A stretch of DNA of 64,000 nt from Eggerthellaceae bacterium UBA3686 (GCA_002371495.1 DFIX01000048.1:29425-93424), one strand, 5' to 3'. Positions 25,425 through 34,743 are shown, counted from the stretch's first letter. The notes: generated by a model not told the origin, from the letters alone. Translations and numbers: made by a program.

Positions 25425-25867
25425 CGCATCTCACCTCGATGCAGGGTGTCGGCGGCTTCGCCTAAGGGCGCTTGTTCCCAATTGTCGTACAAATCGCTAA
25501 TTAAGGCCGCACGCGTTTCGGCGACGATATTGCGGCGCACTTTCAAATTGGGCGTCAACTCCCCTCTTGCGACCGAAAGGGGCGCAGCCGCCACTACCCA
25601 GCGCTTCACCTGCTCGGGATGCGAAAGCTCAACGTTGACCTTCAGCACGGTGGCATCGAGCGCGCTGTAATCGTAGCTCGCCCCATCGTCCTCGAGCCAC
25701 AAAAGGGCGGTCGTAAAAGGCTTGCCATCGGCAACGACCATCGCCTCGAGCGCATCGTTGCCACGAACGAGCAGCACTACGCGCTCGAAACCGGATTCGA
25801 GCAAATCCCGCACCACAAAGCTGCCCAAAAAACCGCTACCGCCCGTGACGAACGCGCATAGACCCAT
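25421..25867 (-). pseudogene. in-frame fusion of SDR N-terminus and long-chain acyl-CoA ligase C-terminus
   Basis: 148 codons. Residues 1-37 are the dinucleotide-binding start of an extended SDR/reductase (FVTGGSGFLGSFVVRDLLES). From about residue 39 it becomes the C-terminal end of a FAA1/FadD15-type ligase (EAMVVADGKPFTTALLWLE, then RGELTPNLKVRRN and a closing ISDLYDN). Neither domain is complete: the SDR lacks its catalytic part and the ligase lacks its adenylation domain. The simplest reading is one deletion that joined two neighbouring genes in frame. The product may be expressed, but is unlikely to have either activity. Confidence 0.7.
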
Positions 25868-25999
25868 GTTTCACCCCAACTCGTGATTGCTTCGTTTCAA
25901 TTGTATGCAATTTTTCTCGTTATTTCGACATTTTATGAGAATGGGATGAAACGTCTTGCGCAAGCGCGCTGCCCGCGCGGCAATTCTACGCTTGCCCCC

Positions 26000-26782
26000 T
26001 TAACTGGAAACGTTTACCTTCAGCCACGGAAAAACGAGATGGGCGTTATAGCGAACTTCCCCGCCAAGCGCCGATACATAGTAGGTGCCGGGCTCGTCGA
26101 AGCCGATGGTCACCAGTCCATCATCCTCGTCGGTTATAGCATCAGGTATGGGGAGCATGAGCCCGGTCTGAGGATCGACGGTAACCAGTTGCGCCTCGGT
26201 TACGTCCGAGAGCAAACGATGGCTTTTGCGATCCGCGCGGTTCATAGGGCCGCCGTAGCCGTACATGAGACCTTCGAGCTTCAAGGTCACTGGCTCGCCC
26301 GCAGCGAGGTCTATTTCGCGAACACGCTTCCCATCCTGCATGAAATACGTGTAGTAATCCATACCGTAACTATCTTGGAATGCGAACACCTCTATCGCGT
26401 CGCCGTCTTTGATGCGTGCCCGATCGAACGGAAGGCCTTTGTAACCGCTATCAACCGAATACGTACTGCCCAACTCGTAGGCATAGCACCCATTGATCGT
26501 AAACCCCGAATAGAACGCCTTCTTGCCAAAAGCAAGCCCCAGCCAATGCCGGGAATGCATCTGGAGAAACTTCGGGCAGCTCTCGGGAGTGAAAGCTGAC
26601 CCCACTACGAGCTTATGGGCTTCGACGACCGCATCGAGCACCACTGGCTCGTCGCTTTGATTGACAGGATCGACCAGGCCGTACCGGGCCGCTTCGCCGG
26701 GAGCCACCACGAGCTCGGTAGTTGGAATCAAAAGGTAGATGCCGTCGACTTGCGCCGAGAACCGCACTCGTATACCGTCCAT
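26000..26782 (-). CDS. beta-rich protein of unknown function, paralogue of 27140-28027
   Basis: 260 residues, no signal peptide or membrane helix. Order of recognisable parts: an N-terminal beta strand region; a segment starting VLDAVVEAHKLVVG, similar to DUF4430/transcobalamin-like domains; a conserved SYGMDYYTYFMQDGKRVREI block; an Ig-like turn (GEPVTLKLEGLMYGYGG); and a C-terminal strand DEPGTYYVSA ending in FPWLKVNV. Similar blocks occur in surface Ig-like repeat proteins of gut anaerobes, but here they make a complete small protein. The start follows GGGGGTAG. It is divergent from its paralogue. Confidence 0.6.
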   Translation of the reverse strand: MDGIRVRFSAQVDGIYLLIPTTELVVAPGEAARYGLVDPVNQSDEPVVLDAVVEAHKLVVGSAFTPESCPKFLQMHSRHWLGLAFGKKAFYSGFTINGCYAYELGSTYSVDSGYKGLPFDRARIKDGDAIEVFAFQDSYGMDYYTYFMQDGKRVREIDLAAGEPVTLKLEGLMYGYGGPMNRADRKSHRLLSDVTEAQLVTVDPQTGLMLPIPDAITDEDDGLVTIGFDEPGTYYVSALGGEVRYNAHLVFPWLKVNVSS

Positions 26783-27139
26783 GGTCTACCCCCAAGCAGT
26801 CAGATATGTAATACCCTCCTGGATTCTGACATGTGGGGCTCCAAATGTAATTAGTAGTTTCGCGTGGAGTTTTCGCAAAGCTCAGCACGTGAAGGCGCAA
26901 GGGCTCGTCATGGTTCACAAGGCATCGCAAATTATTACTAACAAAAACAACAAACGCGCCAGCTGCAGCCGGGCTCTGGCAAAGACGAGGCCGGATTGAA
27001 CCCGCAGGCACCCTCTTTCCTTCGTGCCATTAAGTTAGATTAGTAATAATTCGCTCTTATCGCTGATACTTTATTGGTATCAGGGTGTTTTGTAGCCAGA
27101 TATACTGCAGAAAAAATGCCTCACGGACAAAGGGGACTC
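26783..27139. promoter_or_regulatory. divergent control region between two paralogues
   Basis: 357 nt without a gene. It is AT-rich near 26931-27090. An inverted pair ATTATTACTAA (26931-26941) and TTAGTAATAAT (27040-27050) lies 98 nt apart, and CTGATAC/GTATCAG (27063-27083) forms a compact operator-like palindrome upstream of the plus-strand gene. Confidence 0.4.
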
Positions 27140-28027
27140 ATGAGCGAATTCTCCGATGATCGCATCTCCCGCTACATCATGCATGCGTTCGGCAGATCTA
27201 CGCAGAAAGCACGCATCCCCCGAAAAAAGCCCGGGTCGCTGCAAGCGGTGACCACGGCGCGCATCGTGCTGTCCGTGCAATACAACGGCGAATTCAAGTT
27301 CATCCCCTATGCTCCCGTCGATATACGAGCAGATTCCGCCGAATGGTACGGGTACGAAGACGGGATTCCCTACGGACAGTCCCCTTCAATGCTCGACGTC
27401 ATCACGCAGGCGCATGAATTTGTCTTGGGCGATCAGTTCAATGAGGATTCATGTCGCGAATTCCTCGACATCGACGAGGACGGCATTTTGCAGCGCATGC
27501 TCGGTGTGCCGGGCCCCTTCACCTGCTTCGTGATCAACGGCCAGTACGCTTACGATTCCGACAGCGAATACGGCCATATTGGCTACCGCGGGCTCGGCTA
27601 CGCCGAAACCCCCGTTTACGACCTGGATGTCGTCGAGGTCTTCGGGTTCCCGAGCAGTGTGGGCATGGACTACTACACCTACTTCATGAATCCCGACGGA
27701 AGCTGGATTCGCTATGCCGAGATATCGCCAGGCGAGCAGATCACGATTCGCCATGAAGGGTTCCTCTTTGTCATAGGCGGCCCATACCAGCACGAAGACC
27801 GCATCGAGCAGCGCATGGTCGCTCCCATCCCCGAATCCCACCTGGCCATCGTCAACACGACCACTTTCGAGCTCGAAGACATCCCCGAAGCGATTACCGA
27901 CGAAAACGGGCTCGTAACGTTCTCGCTCGATAAACCAGGTGATTACTACATAACGGCGCATGATGGCATCCCCCGCCACAAGCGTGCCAATCTCTCGCTG
28001 CCCTGGCTGCCCGTTATCGTGCGGTAA
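27140..28027 (+). CDS. beta-rich protein of unknown function, paralogue of 26000-26782
   Basis: 295 residues. It shares the block order of its divergent neighbour: MLDVITQAHEFVLGDQF, then GPFTCFVINGQYAYDSDS, SSVGMDYYTYFMNPDGSW, GEQITIRHEGFLFVIGG, and a C-terminal DKPGDYYITAHDG ending LPWLPVIV. It has an extra basic N-terminus of about 35 residues (RKKPGSL) in place of a signal peptide. The start was set at an ATG preceded by AAAGGGG; two upstream starts lack ribosome sites. The pair probably arose by inverted duplication. Ligand and location are unknown. Confidence 0.6.
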   Translation: MSEFSDDRISRYIMHAFGRSTQKARIPRKKPGSLQAVTTARIVLSVQYNGEFKFIPYAPVDIRADSAEWYGYEDGIPYGQSPSMLDVITQAHEFVLGDQFNEDSCREFLDIDEDGILQRMLGVPGPFTCFVINGQYAYDSDSEYGHIGYRGLGYAETPVYDLDVVEVFGFPSSVGMDYYTYFMNPDGSWIRYAEISPGEQITIRHEGFLFVIGGPYQHEDRIEQRMVAPIPESHLAIVNTTTFELEDIPEAITDENGLVTFSLDKPGDYYITAHDGIPRHKRANLSLPWLPVIVR

Positions 28028-28086
28028 CGCATGTATCGCCGGGGCCTGCCGGCAATACACCAATACACCTCCCTTGGTGCCGGCAG

Positions 28087-28126
28087 AAAGAGGGGGCTAC
28101 CGCAGCAAGCACTGCGGTAGCCCCCT
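28087..28126. terminator. bidirectional terminator
   Basis: A perfect 15-bp stem (28091-28105 with 28112-28126) with a 6-nt loop, between convergent genes. The minus-strand side is followed by CTTTC. Confidence 0.7.
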
Positions 28127-28166
28127 CGTCACGTTTGCGATGAAGACCCTAAGCCTGCGAACGCCG

Positions 28167-28400
28167 CTACACGACCGTCACGCCATCAGCGTCGAACCGG
28201 TAGTTCTTGTACGAACGGGATCCGTCATCGGCGATGTAGTACACGGTCGCGCCGTTCGGCGCGTTCAGGACCTCAAGATCGGTTTCCTTGCCAGTCCATT
28301 CCTCATCACCGGCATCGATGACCACATCGAGTGACTTATCATCGGCGCTCATGTAAATCTCGCGCTTGCCCTCGTCAACGCCAGTCAGATGGTACCTCAT
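28167..28400 (-). CDS. small acidic protein of unknown function
   Basis: 77 residues, predicted all-beta (alternating strands YHLTGV, REIYMSAD, TVYYIADD, YKNYRFDAD), no Cys, no signal. The ATG is preceded by AAGGAGG, so the start is clear; the open frame extends further up without a ribosome site. It stands alone between a bidirectional terminator and the methyltransferase operon end. No family recognised. Confidence 0.55.
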   Translation of the reverse strand: MRYHLTGVDEGKREIYMSADDKSLDVVIDAGDEEWTGKETDLEVLNAPNGATVYYIADDGSRSYKNYRFDADGVTVV

Positions 28401-28609
28401 TGTCTTACCTCCTTGGTCACTGCCTGCCCGTATCGGCTGACAAGGAGATTCTAGAAGCCGCCATTTGGCAAAACTACTGTTTTTAAGGCTCTGTACTGGT
28501 GTTTTTTTGAAAATCGGACAAGCTCGCGCAGGCTGTAGCCATCGCTTTCGCGGCCGACGACGCCGCATTGCAAAATAATCCTACAATCGCGGCCACGGTG
28601 TTTGGACGT

Positions 28610-28645
28610 AAAAAAGCGGCACGCGCTTGGGGATGCACGTGCCGC
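28610..28645 (-). terminator. terminator of the demethylation operon
   Basis: On the minus strand GCGGCACG and CGTGCCGC pair around a 14-nt loop and are followed by TTTTTT, 49 nt after the last gene of the operon. Confidence 0.85.
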
Positions 28646-28693
28646 CCGCGCCCGTTCGGCTAATCCGGACGCGCGAATAGGTTTGCCGCAAAA

Positions 28694-29497
28694 CTATCGC
28701 TTAACTCCAAACAGCTTGTTGCGGAATGCGGTCAGATAGCCCTTGCAGAACGGATCTTCGCCCATCAAAGCCTCGGTCGCATACATCGCCGCAAGCATGT
28801 CCTGCGACATCGGGTCCATGATGGCGCTGTCCATGCCGTTGTACATGCACAGCGACAAGAACTGCATGTTGATGGCCTTGCGGTACGGCAAGCCGTAGCT
28901 GATATTCGAAAGGCCCGAGGTGATGTGCACTTCGGGGAACGCGTCCTTGATCATCTGCATGGTCTTGATAAAGCTGACCATCGACTCCTGATTGGTGCCG
29001 AGCGTGGTCACCAGCGGGTCGAAAAGGATGTTGTCGTGCGCAACGCCAAACTCGTCAGCCTTTTCCATAATCTGCTGGGCAATCTTGAATTTGGTCTCCG
29101 GGTCATCGGGGATGCCCGTGTCATCGCACGTAAGAGCAACGACCTTCCAGTCGGTTCCCGCAATAGCCGGCAGGATGACCTCGCACTTGTTCTTCTCCAT
29201 CGAAATGGAGTTCAGGCAGCCTACCGTGTTGGCACGTGGCATCATGTCGACGATGACCTGCGGATCGGGGCTGTCCAGGCAAAGCGGTGTATCGGTAACT
29301 TCCTGCACCAGATCAATCAGCCACTCCATGGCCTCGTATTCTTGGTCGGGTTCGACACCAGCGCACACGTCGATGTAGGTCGCACCAGCGTCTGCCTGCT
29401 TCTTGGCGATCTCGCGGATGTAGTCGTCGTCGCGGTTCTGGATGGCCTCAAGCGTCTTGGGGATGAATCCGTTGATTTTCTCGCCAATAATGATCAT
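28694..29497 (-). CDS. methyltetrahydrofolate:corrinoid methyltransferase (MtgA-like)
   Basis: 267 residues, pterin-binding TIM barrel of the DHPS/AcsE/MtgA group. Signatures: GEKINGF at the N-terminus, ADAGATYIDVCAG, LCLDSPD, and the pterin site around ILFDPLVTTLGTNQ and ITSGLSNISYGLP. In betaine-using anaerobes such enzymes move the methyl group from methyl-Co(III) corrinoid protein to tetrahydrofolate. It is the last gene of the operon with the corrinoid protein and MttB enzymes, which fits that step. The ATG follows AAAGGAAC. Methyl-THF would enter one-carbon metabolism. Confidence 0.85.
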   Translation of the reverse strand: MIIIGEKINGFIPKTLEAIQNRDDDYIREIAKKQADAGATYIDVCAGVEPDQEYEAMEWLIDLVQEVTDTPLCLDSPDPQVIVDMMPRANTVGCLNSISMEKNKCEVILPAIAGTDWKVVALTCDDTGIPDDPETKFKIAQQIMEKADEFGVAHDNILFDPLVTTLGTNQESMVSFIKTMQMIKDAFPEVHITSGLSNISYGLPYRKAINMQFLSLCMYNGMDSAIMDPMSQDMLAAMYATEALMGEDPFCKGYLTAFRNKLFGVKR

Positions 29498-29557
29498 CGT
29501 AACGTTCCTTTCTCGTAATCGGTTCGGTCTTACCGCATAGCAGAGCGGCAAACAGTC

Positions 29558-31597
29558 CTATCTCGAATCGTCGGAAACGAGGCCTACCTGGCGCGTGTCG
29601 ACAAAGAAATGCTCGTTTTGTTCGTCGCGGTCCCAATCGGGAATCTCGGTGGCCAGCGCTTCGACGCGCGTCTCGATGTAGATGTCGTTCTCTTCAGCAC
29701 CCGACTTGGCGTAAACGTCGTTGCAGTTTACGGTCAGCTCGACGTTGTGAGCACCATTGTCCTTGGCGTTTTGAAGCACTTGCTTCTCGGAGAACTGCTT
29801 GGCGTATTCCTTGGCCTCGTCGAGCGTCGAGAAGAACTTGCGCTCGTAAGCCGAATGCAAGCTGAACCCGTCGTTGTTGTCGCCGGGTGTGATCAAGATG
29901 ACCACGTTTTCGATGACGCGTGCCACCGCTGACCCGACGGCGTTGGCCACTTCGGCGTTCTCGGGAATGAACAGCTTGCAACCGATGCGCGCTGCCGCCC
30001 GGGGCACCCAAGACTTCACGGGAGCGCCAATGGCAATTAGCGGCAAGCTGATGTTGAATGACGCGTGCACGTAGTCGTTCTCGAGCGGATGCAGCTGCTT
30101 GCCGAAGAAATATGCGGCACCCGGATCTTCTAGCAGGTCGAACTTGGCACCTTCGTAGTTGACGAGGCTTTGCACGCTCGTATAGCACAACCTGTCGACC
30201 ACCGCGTCGATCGCGCGCGTCACGAACGAGTCGAAATCCTCGTTGAAACGCTTGGCGAGCTTCTTCACCGCCAGCCGCGCTGCGTCTGAATTCCACAAAT
30301 CCAGCTCGCCACAAGCGTGCAGCAAGTCAGTCGGGGTAATCGAGATCCTGCCCAATACTCCTGCATTGACAAGTCGGCGCAGATCAAGCAAGTTGGGCAG
30401 GGTCCCGAGTTTCTCAGCCAGCACGAAGATGTTGTGCGGTCCATCTTCAAGTGCGGCAATGGCCCTGCGCTCCAAATCGGTCAGGACTATAGTGGCATCG
30501 CGGTTGTTGATCTGGAAGCAATCGACTACCTGGTCGAAGTTGAGCAAGTACCCGAACGGTATGTCGATGAGCTCAAGCTCGTGATAAAGATAGGGGTATT
30601 TATCGACGGCGTCGCAGAGCGGGTGCACGCGCTGCGGGCCGATTTTCAGCTTGCGGTTCATGTCCATCTGGATGTAGCTGTCGCCACCCAGACCGAACGT
30701 CGAGATGGCAGCCGCCTTCACCCGCGTGAAGAAGTTGCCGACGTTGGCGCCCTCTTCGTCGATGCGCGGAACGCCGTTCTTGGTCACGGCGACGTCGGTG
30801 GTCGTGCCGCCCATGTCGAGCACAAAGCCGTTTTCGACGCCCGAAAGGAACGTGGCGCCGATAATCGAGGCAGCGGGCCCCGAGAGCAGCGTCTCGATGG
30901 GCTTGTCCTTGGCCTTGTTCTCGCCGATGAGCGTTCCGTCGCCGCGCACGACCATGATTGGGGCCTTGATGCCCTTTTCGTCGAGCGAGCGACGCACAGC
31001 CTTCAGCAAATTGTCGATGATGGGCATGAGCTTTGCGTTGAGCACAGCCGTCACTGTACGTTCGTGGATGCCGAGAGAACGCGTAAGGTCATGAGCGCAC
31101 ACGACCGGCACGCCGAGCACTTCCTTGACGAGCTCCTTGGCCTTCAGCTCGTGTTCGGGATTGCGGATGCTCAGGTAGCCCGATATGGCGACGGCATCCA
31201 CCTTGCCGCGCATTTCCTCGAGCGCGGCGCGAGCGGCCTGCTCGTCGAAAGGCTTGCGCTCGAGGCCCTTGACCGAATGCCCGCCGTCAACGACATGCAC
31301 CTCTGTAGCCGGAACCTCCCAGCGGCTGTCGAGCTCGAAACCGATCATGAGCAGACCGACCTCGCAACCGGCACCTTCGACGATGGCGTTTGTGGCCAAC
31401 GTAGTCGAAAGCGAAACGATCTCGATGGCGTCGTAATCGTCAAATTCGACGAGGTTAATGCAGCTTGATATGCCGCGGCTCAGGTCATCGCGCGTAGTAC
31501 GGCTCTTGGCTTTGGCAAGAACCTTGCGGTTGGCGCGGTCGAACACGACTCCGTCAGTGTAGGTTCCTCCCGTATCGATTCCGAGAACTAATGACAT
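29558..31597 (-). CDS. hydantoinase/oxoprolinase (HyuA)-family ASKHA protein
   Basis: 679 residues. The N-terminal phosphate-binding loop GIDTGGTYTDG (6-16), a second loop LDMGGTTTDVAVT near 255, and GLGGDSYIQ show the HyuA/ASKHA ATPase fold. True hydantoinases work with a HyuB partner, which is absent. Members of this family occur within methylamine-type methyltransferase operons, where an ATP-driven reactivator of the oxidised corrinoid is needed; RamA/RACo proteins that do this also have an ASKHA core but carry Fe-S motifs, not seen here. I infer a corrinoid reactivase or chaperone role. It lies between the MttB and MtgA genes. Confidence 0.75.
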   Translation of the reverse strand: MSLVLGIDTGGTYTDGVVFDRANRKVLAKAKSRTTRDDLSRGISSCINLVEFDDYDAIEIVSLSTTLATNAIVEGAGCEVGLLMIGFELDSRWEVPATEVHVVDGGHSVKGLERKPFDEQAARAALEEMRGKVDAVAISGYLSIRNPEHELKAKELVKEVLGVPVVCAHDLTRSLGIHERTVTAVLNAKLMPIIDNLLKAVRRSLDEKGIKAPIMVVRGDGTLIGENKAKDKPIETLLSGPAASIIGATFLSGVENGFVLDMGGTTTDVAVTKNGVPRIDEEGANVGNFFTRVKAAAISTFGLGGDSYIQMDMNRKLKIGPQRVHPLCDAVDKYPYLYHELELIDIPFGYLLNFDQVVDCFQINNRDATIVLTDLERRAIAALEDGPHNIFVLAEKLGTLPNLLDLRRLVNAGVLGRISITPTDLLHACGELDLWNSDAARLAVKKLAKRFNEDFDSFVTRAIDAVVDRLCYTSVQSLVNYEGAKFDLLEDPGAAYFFGKQLHPLENDYVHASFNISLPLIAIGAPVKSWVPRAAARIGCKLFIPENAEVANAVGSAVARVIENVVILITPGDNNDGFSLHSAYERKFFSTLDEAKEYAKQFSEKQVLQNAKDNGAHNVELTVNCNDVYAKSGAEENDIYIETRVEALATEIPDWDRDEQNEHFFVDTRQVGLVSDDSR

Positions 31598-31651
31598 TGT
31601 CGTCTCCGTTCCGCCGCCTTTCTGCGGCCTTGCCTTGTGTTGGACATTACA

Positions 31652-31726
31652 GGTGAGCCGGATGAAGATATCGTCCAGCTCACCCCTGGTTCATGGCGCC
31701 GTCGCCGCTGAAGCTCACGGCGCCAT
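31652..31726 (-). promoter_or_regulatory. two hairpins inside the demethylation operon
   Basis: In the 148-nt gap between the MttB and HyuA-family genes are two hairpins: 31652-31684 (11 bp with one mismatch) and 31693-31726 (perfect 10-bp stem ATGGCGCCGT). Neither has a T run. They could mark an RNA processing or stability point that lowers expression of the downstream genes. Confidence 0.5.
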
Positions 31727-31745
31727 TCCTATGACTAACGCGTCT

Positions 31746-33233
31746 TTATTCGCCAGGTACGTGGCCGACTGCGTTCTCGACGCACTCGCGAATCTTCGCA
31801 GCGAGACCCTTCTCGAGCGGCTCCGGCTCGTGGTTCTCGATGATGTCGCGAACCTTCTCGTTGGCGACCTGGGTCAGCGTCTTGCCGCCCGCCTTCTCCC
31901 AAATCTCGCGTGCGCCGCGGTCGACGAGGCGAGCCTGGTAGTCATGGCGGATATTCTTCGGCTCGAAGGTACCCTCATCGGGCTCTTCGTAAGGCTCAGC
32001 CGGCTCGAAGCGACCGCCGGGACCGACTTTCTCGATTTCCTTCAGGTCGAGGGTCTCGGGCGTGGTCTCGATGCCAGCCGTAAGACGGCGTGCCATGCCC
32101 AGAACCTCGTCGGCAATAACGACCAGGTCGAGGTTCGAGGTGGTGCCGTACTCGGCGTAGCCCGTGTCGTGGTTGAGGTTCGCGCCGGACATGTTGGTCA
32201 TGGCCATGGACAGAGCGGCCTCAACGCCCGCCTGCTCGTCGATGACGCAGGTGTCGGTGCAGCCAGCGGTGCCGAACAGCGGAATCTTCAGGTAATGGGC
32301 CACATCGGCCAGGCCGGCGAGCATCAGGTCGAGCTCGGGGGCGCCATAGCTGAAGATCGTGGACCCCATGTCGAGGACGGTGTAGACGCCGCCCATGATG
32401 AACGGGGAGCCTTCCTTGGTGCACTGACCCAAGACCAGGCCGGACAGCGACTCGCACAGACCCTGGACCATAACGCCTGCCAGCGTCGCGGGTGCAGTGC
32501 CGCCAGCCATGATGCACGGCGTGTAGATGGTGGGCAGGCCCTTGCGTGCGCCGTAGACCATCTTCTGCGCGGCTTCGATGCAGTGAACGCCCGGCGAAAT
32601 CGGCTCGGCGTACAGGCAGATGAACGGATGGTTGCGGAGCTCTTCCTCGCCGCCCGCGATGATCTCGGCCATCTTGATGTTGTCTTCCTGGCCATACTGG
32701 TCGTTGCACACGGTGATGATCGGCTTATCGGTGTTCAGCACCATCTGCTCGAATTCGTGACGGTCGGAAACCAGCAGCGACACGTCCTGCACGATGCCGA
32801 GCGACATCGCGTAGTCGATGTTAGGCAGTGCGTCGAGCACCTTGGTTGCCCAGGCAACGCTCTGACGGGTTGCACGATGGCGCTCGCCGGTGTAAGGATT
32901 GCGGGTGAACGGCGTGCAGGGGCCCGAACCGAAGTATGCATTGCCGCCCTCGAGGAACAGCTCGCGTTCGCCAGTGCGGCTGTTGCACAGCACGATATGC
33001 TTCTGGCAAGTCTGGATAGCGCGCTCGGTGATGTGCGGCGGGATGTGCGCAATGATGCCGTCGATGGTGCAGCCGGCCTTGCGCAGGATCTCGAGAGACT
33101 CGGGATCGTGGAACTCGGTGCCAGTCAGCCACATGGCTTCCTCAGCTGCAAAGACCAGTTCCTGGCACTGAGACTCGGTGAAGACGTTCATCTTCACGCC
33201 GGTGTTGGCCTTAAGATTAGTCCTGTATCTCAT
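31746..33233 (-). CDS. MttB-family (non-pyrrolysine) methyltransferase 1
   Basis: 495 residues of the trimethylamine methyltransferase superfamily without an in-frame amber codon, so the MtgB-like group that demethylates quaternary amines such as glycine betaine, proline betaine or carnitine. Family features: HDPESLEILRKAGC near the N-terminus, FGSGPCTPFTRNPYTGE, and the barrel segments KGLPTIYTPCIMAGGTAPAT and IFSYGAPELDLMLAG. The enzyme should methylate the corrinoid protein encoded two genes upstream. It starts 14 nt after the second MttB gene, with GGAGGG as ribosome site. Substrate cannot be read from sequence. Confidence 0.88.
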   Translation of the reverse strand: MRYRTNLKANTGVKMNVFTESQCQELVFAAEEAMWLTGTEFHDPESLEILRKAGCTIDGIIAHIPPHITERAIQTCQKHIVLCNSRTGERELFLEGGNAYFGSGPCTPFTRNPYTGERHRATRQSVAWATKVLDALPNIDYAMSLGIVQDVSLLVSDRHEFEQMVLNTDKPIITVCNDQYGQEDNIKMAEIIAGGEEELRNHPFICLYAEPISPGVHCIEAAQKMVYGARKGLPTIYTPCIMAGGTAPATLAGVMVQGLCESLSGLVLGQCTKEGSPFIMGGVYTVLDMGSTIFSYGAPELDLMLAGLADVAHYLKIPLFGTAGCTDTCVIDEQAGVEAALSMAMTNMSGANLNHDTGYAEYGTTSNLDLVVIADEVLGMARRLTAGIETTPETLDLKEIEKVGPGGRFEPAEPYEEPDEGTFEPKNIRHDYQARLVDRGAREIWEKAGGKTLTQVANEKVRDIIENHEPEPLEKGLAAKIRECVENAVGHVPGE

Positions 33234-33247
33234 TGAACTTTCCCTCC

Positions 33248-34708
33248 CTACTTGGCGCTCTCGATGATTCCGTCAATGGCGCCTGCAACGCCTTCGTCGA
33301 GCGTCGGCAGGCTGTACGATGCCAGGAGCTGTTCGGTCTTCTCTTGGGTGCGCTGGCCAAGGGTGCGCGAACCCTCGGCTACCCAGTCGTCCAAGCGCTT
33401 GCGGTTCATCAGCGTGGGCCAGAACTGCTCGCTGCGGAAGTAGTAGCGGGTGTGCTTGGTCGCCAGGTAATTGCCGGCCGGCTGAACGTCTTCGATGACG
33501 CCGCGGGCCAAGCGGTCCTCGTCCATCTCGACGCCGCGGATGATGCGACGGGTCTCGCATGCGATCTCGTCGACGAGCACGAGCAGCGCCGGGTTGGACG
33601 CCACGCCGCTCTCGACGATACCGGCACCGATGATCAGGTTGTTGCCGGCCAGGCCAGCTGTGAGCGTCGACATGGCCGACTCCAGGCCGAGCTGCGCGTC
33701 AGAGCACTTCGAGTCGGTCGCGCCTGCAAAACCGAGCGAGGGGATCCTCAGGTAGCGCAGGATGTTCGCATAGCCGGCGCCAAGCAGGCTCACCTCGGGC
33801 GAACCGTAGGGACGCATCTCGTTGACGGTGTCGTTGTTGGTGAAGAAACCGCCGGTGATGAACGAGGCGCCTTCGCATACGAACTGCGAAAGGGCGAGCG
33901 CGGCGATGGAGTTGGCAAGGGCGACGATCATGACGCCGGCGCTCTCGGCCGGGGCGGTGTCGCCGGAAACCAGCTCGTTGGACAGAATGACCGGTACGCC
34001 AGCCTCGGCTGCTACGGTGATGACTTCGAGGGCGTCAGCGCCGAGCGTCAGCGGTTCGGCAGTCACGACATGCAGAGCCATGAACGGGTCCATCTTCAGC
34101 TTGTCAGCGCCGCCCTTGATAGCTGCGGCCATGTCGATGATGGCCTTCGCCTGCTTGGCGTTCTTCACGTTCTGCAGGATGGGCTTGGTGGTGGCACCAG
34201 CCAGCACCTTGAACTCCTCGAGCTCGGCGATCTCGGCGTCGACGTCGGTCGGGAAACCGCCAGCCATCGCGAAATCGATGTCCTTCAGCATCTGGCACAG
34301 CTTGCCGTAGGTCTCGACATCTGCCAGCGCGAAGGGACGCTCGTTACCCGTCGTCTGGTCGAAATAGGTGTGGGGGGTGTAGCCGGGGCCGTAATGGGCC
34401 TGGCCCATCTCAAGGAGCATCGCACGCTTGCCAAAGCGGTCGCACAGGGTAACGCGAGAAGGAGCGGCCCTCAGCGCCCATTCGCTCTTGGCGCTGGGGA
34501 TGCGCACGCGGCTGCCCTCGACGAAGCATCCGGCTTCGGCAAACACCTTCTGGGCAGCTTCGCTCTGGATTTCCACGCCGGTACGCTCGAGCAGCTCGAG
34601 CGTCGTAGCTACGATCGCCTCGCACTGGTCGTCAGTCAGCATCTCCCAATGGATGTTCTGATGGACCTGGAAACCTGCGGTCGTATACAAACTTCTTGTC
34701 CTGTACAC
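33248..34708 (-). CDS. MttB-family (non-pyrrolysine) methyltransferase 2
   Basis: 486 residues, clearly related to but diverged from the adjacent paralogue. Shared blocks: TTLELLERTGVEIQSEAA, YGPGYTPHTYFDQTTG, VPVILSNELVSGDTAPAE and PYGSPEVSLLGAGYANILRY. No in-frame amber codon. Two MttB enzymes with a single corrinoid protein suggest either two substrates, stepwise demethylation of one substrate, or a heteromer. Gene spacing: 35 nt after the corrinoid gene and 14 nt before MttB 1. Confidence 0.88.
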   Translation of the reverse strand: MYRTRSLYTTAGFQVHQNIHWEMLTDDQCEAIVATTLELLERTGVEIQSEAAQKVFAEAGCFVEGSRVRIPSAKSEWALRAAPSRVTLCDRFGKRAMLLEMGQAHYGPGYTPHTYFDQTTGNERPFALADVETYGKLCQMLKDIDFAMAGGFPTDVDAEIAELEEFKVLAGATTKPILQNVKNAKQAKAIIDMAAAIKGGADKLKMDPFMALHVVTAEPLTLGADALEVITVAAEAGVPVILSNELVSGDTAPAESAGVMIVALANSIAALALSQFVCEGASFITGGFFTNNDTVNEMRPYGSPEVSLLGAGYANILRYLRIPSLGFAGATDSKCSDAQLGLESAMSTLTAGLAGNNLIIGAGIVESGVASNPALLVLVDEIACETRRIIRGVEMDEDRLARGVIEDVQPAGNYLATKHTRYYFRSEQFWPTLMNRKRLDDWVAEGSRTLGQRTQEKTEQLLASYSLPTLDEGVAGAIDGIIESAK

Positions 34709-34743
34709 TCTCTGCCTCCAATCTCTTGAATCAATCGATTAGC

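Noticed and set aside
31746..34708. Pyrrolysine in the MttB-family enzymes
   Set aside because: Both genes read through without any in-frame TAG, so they belong to the non-pyrrolysine branch.
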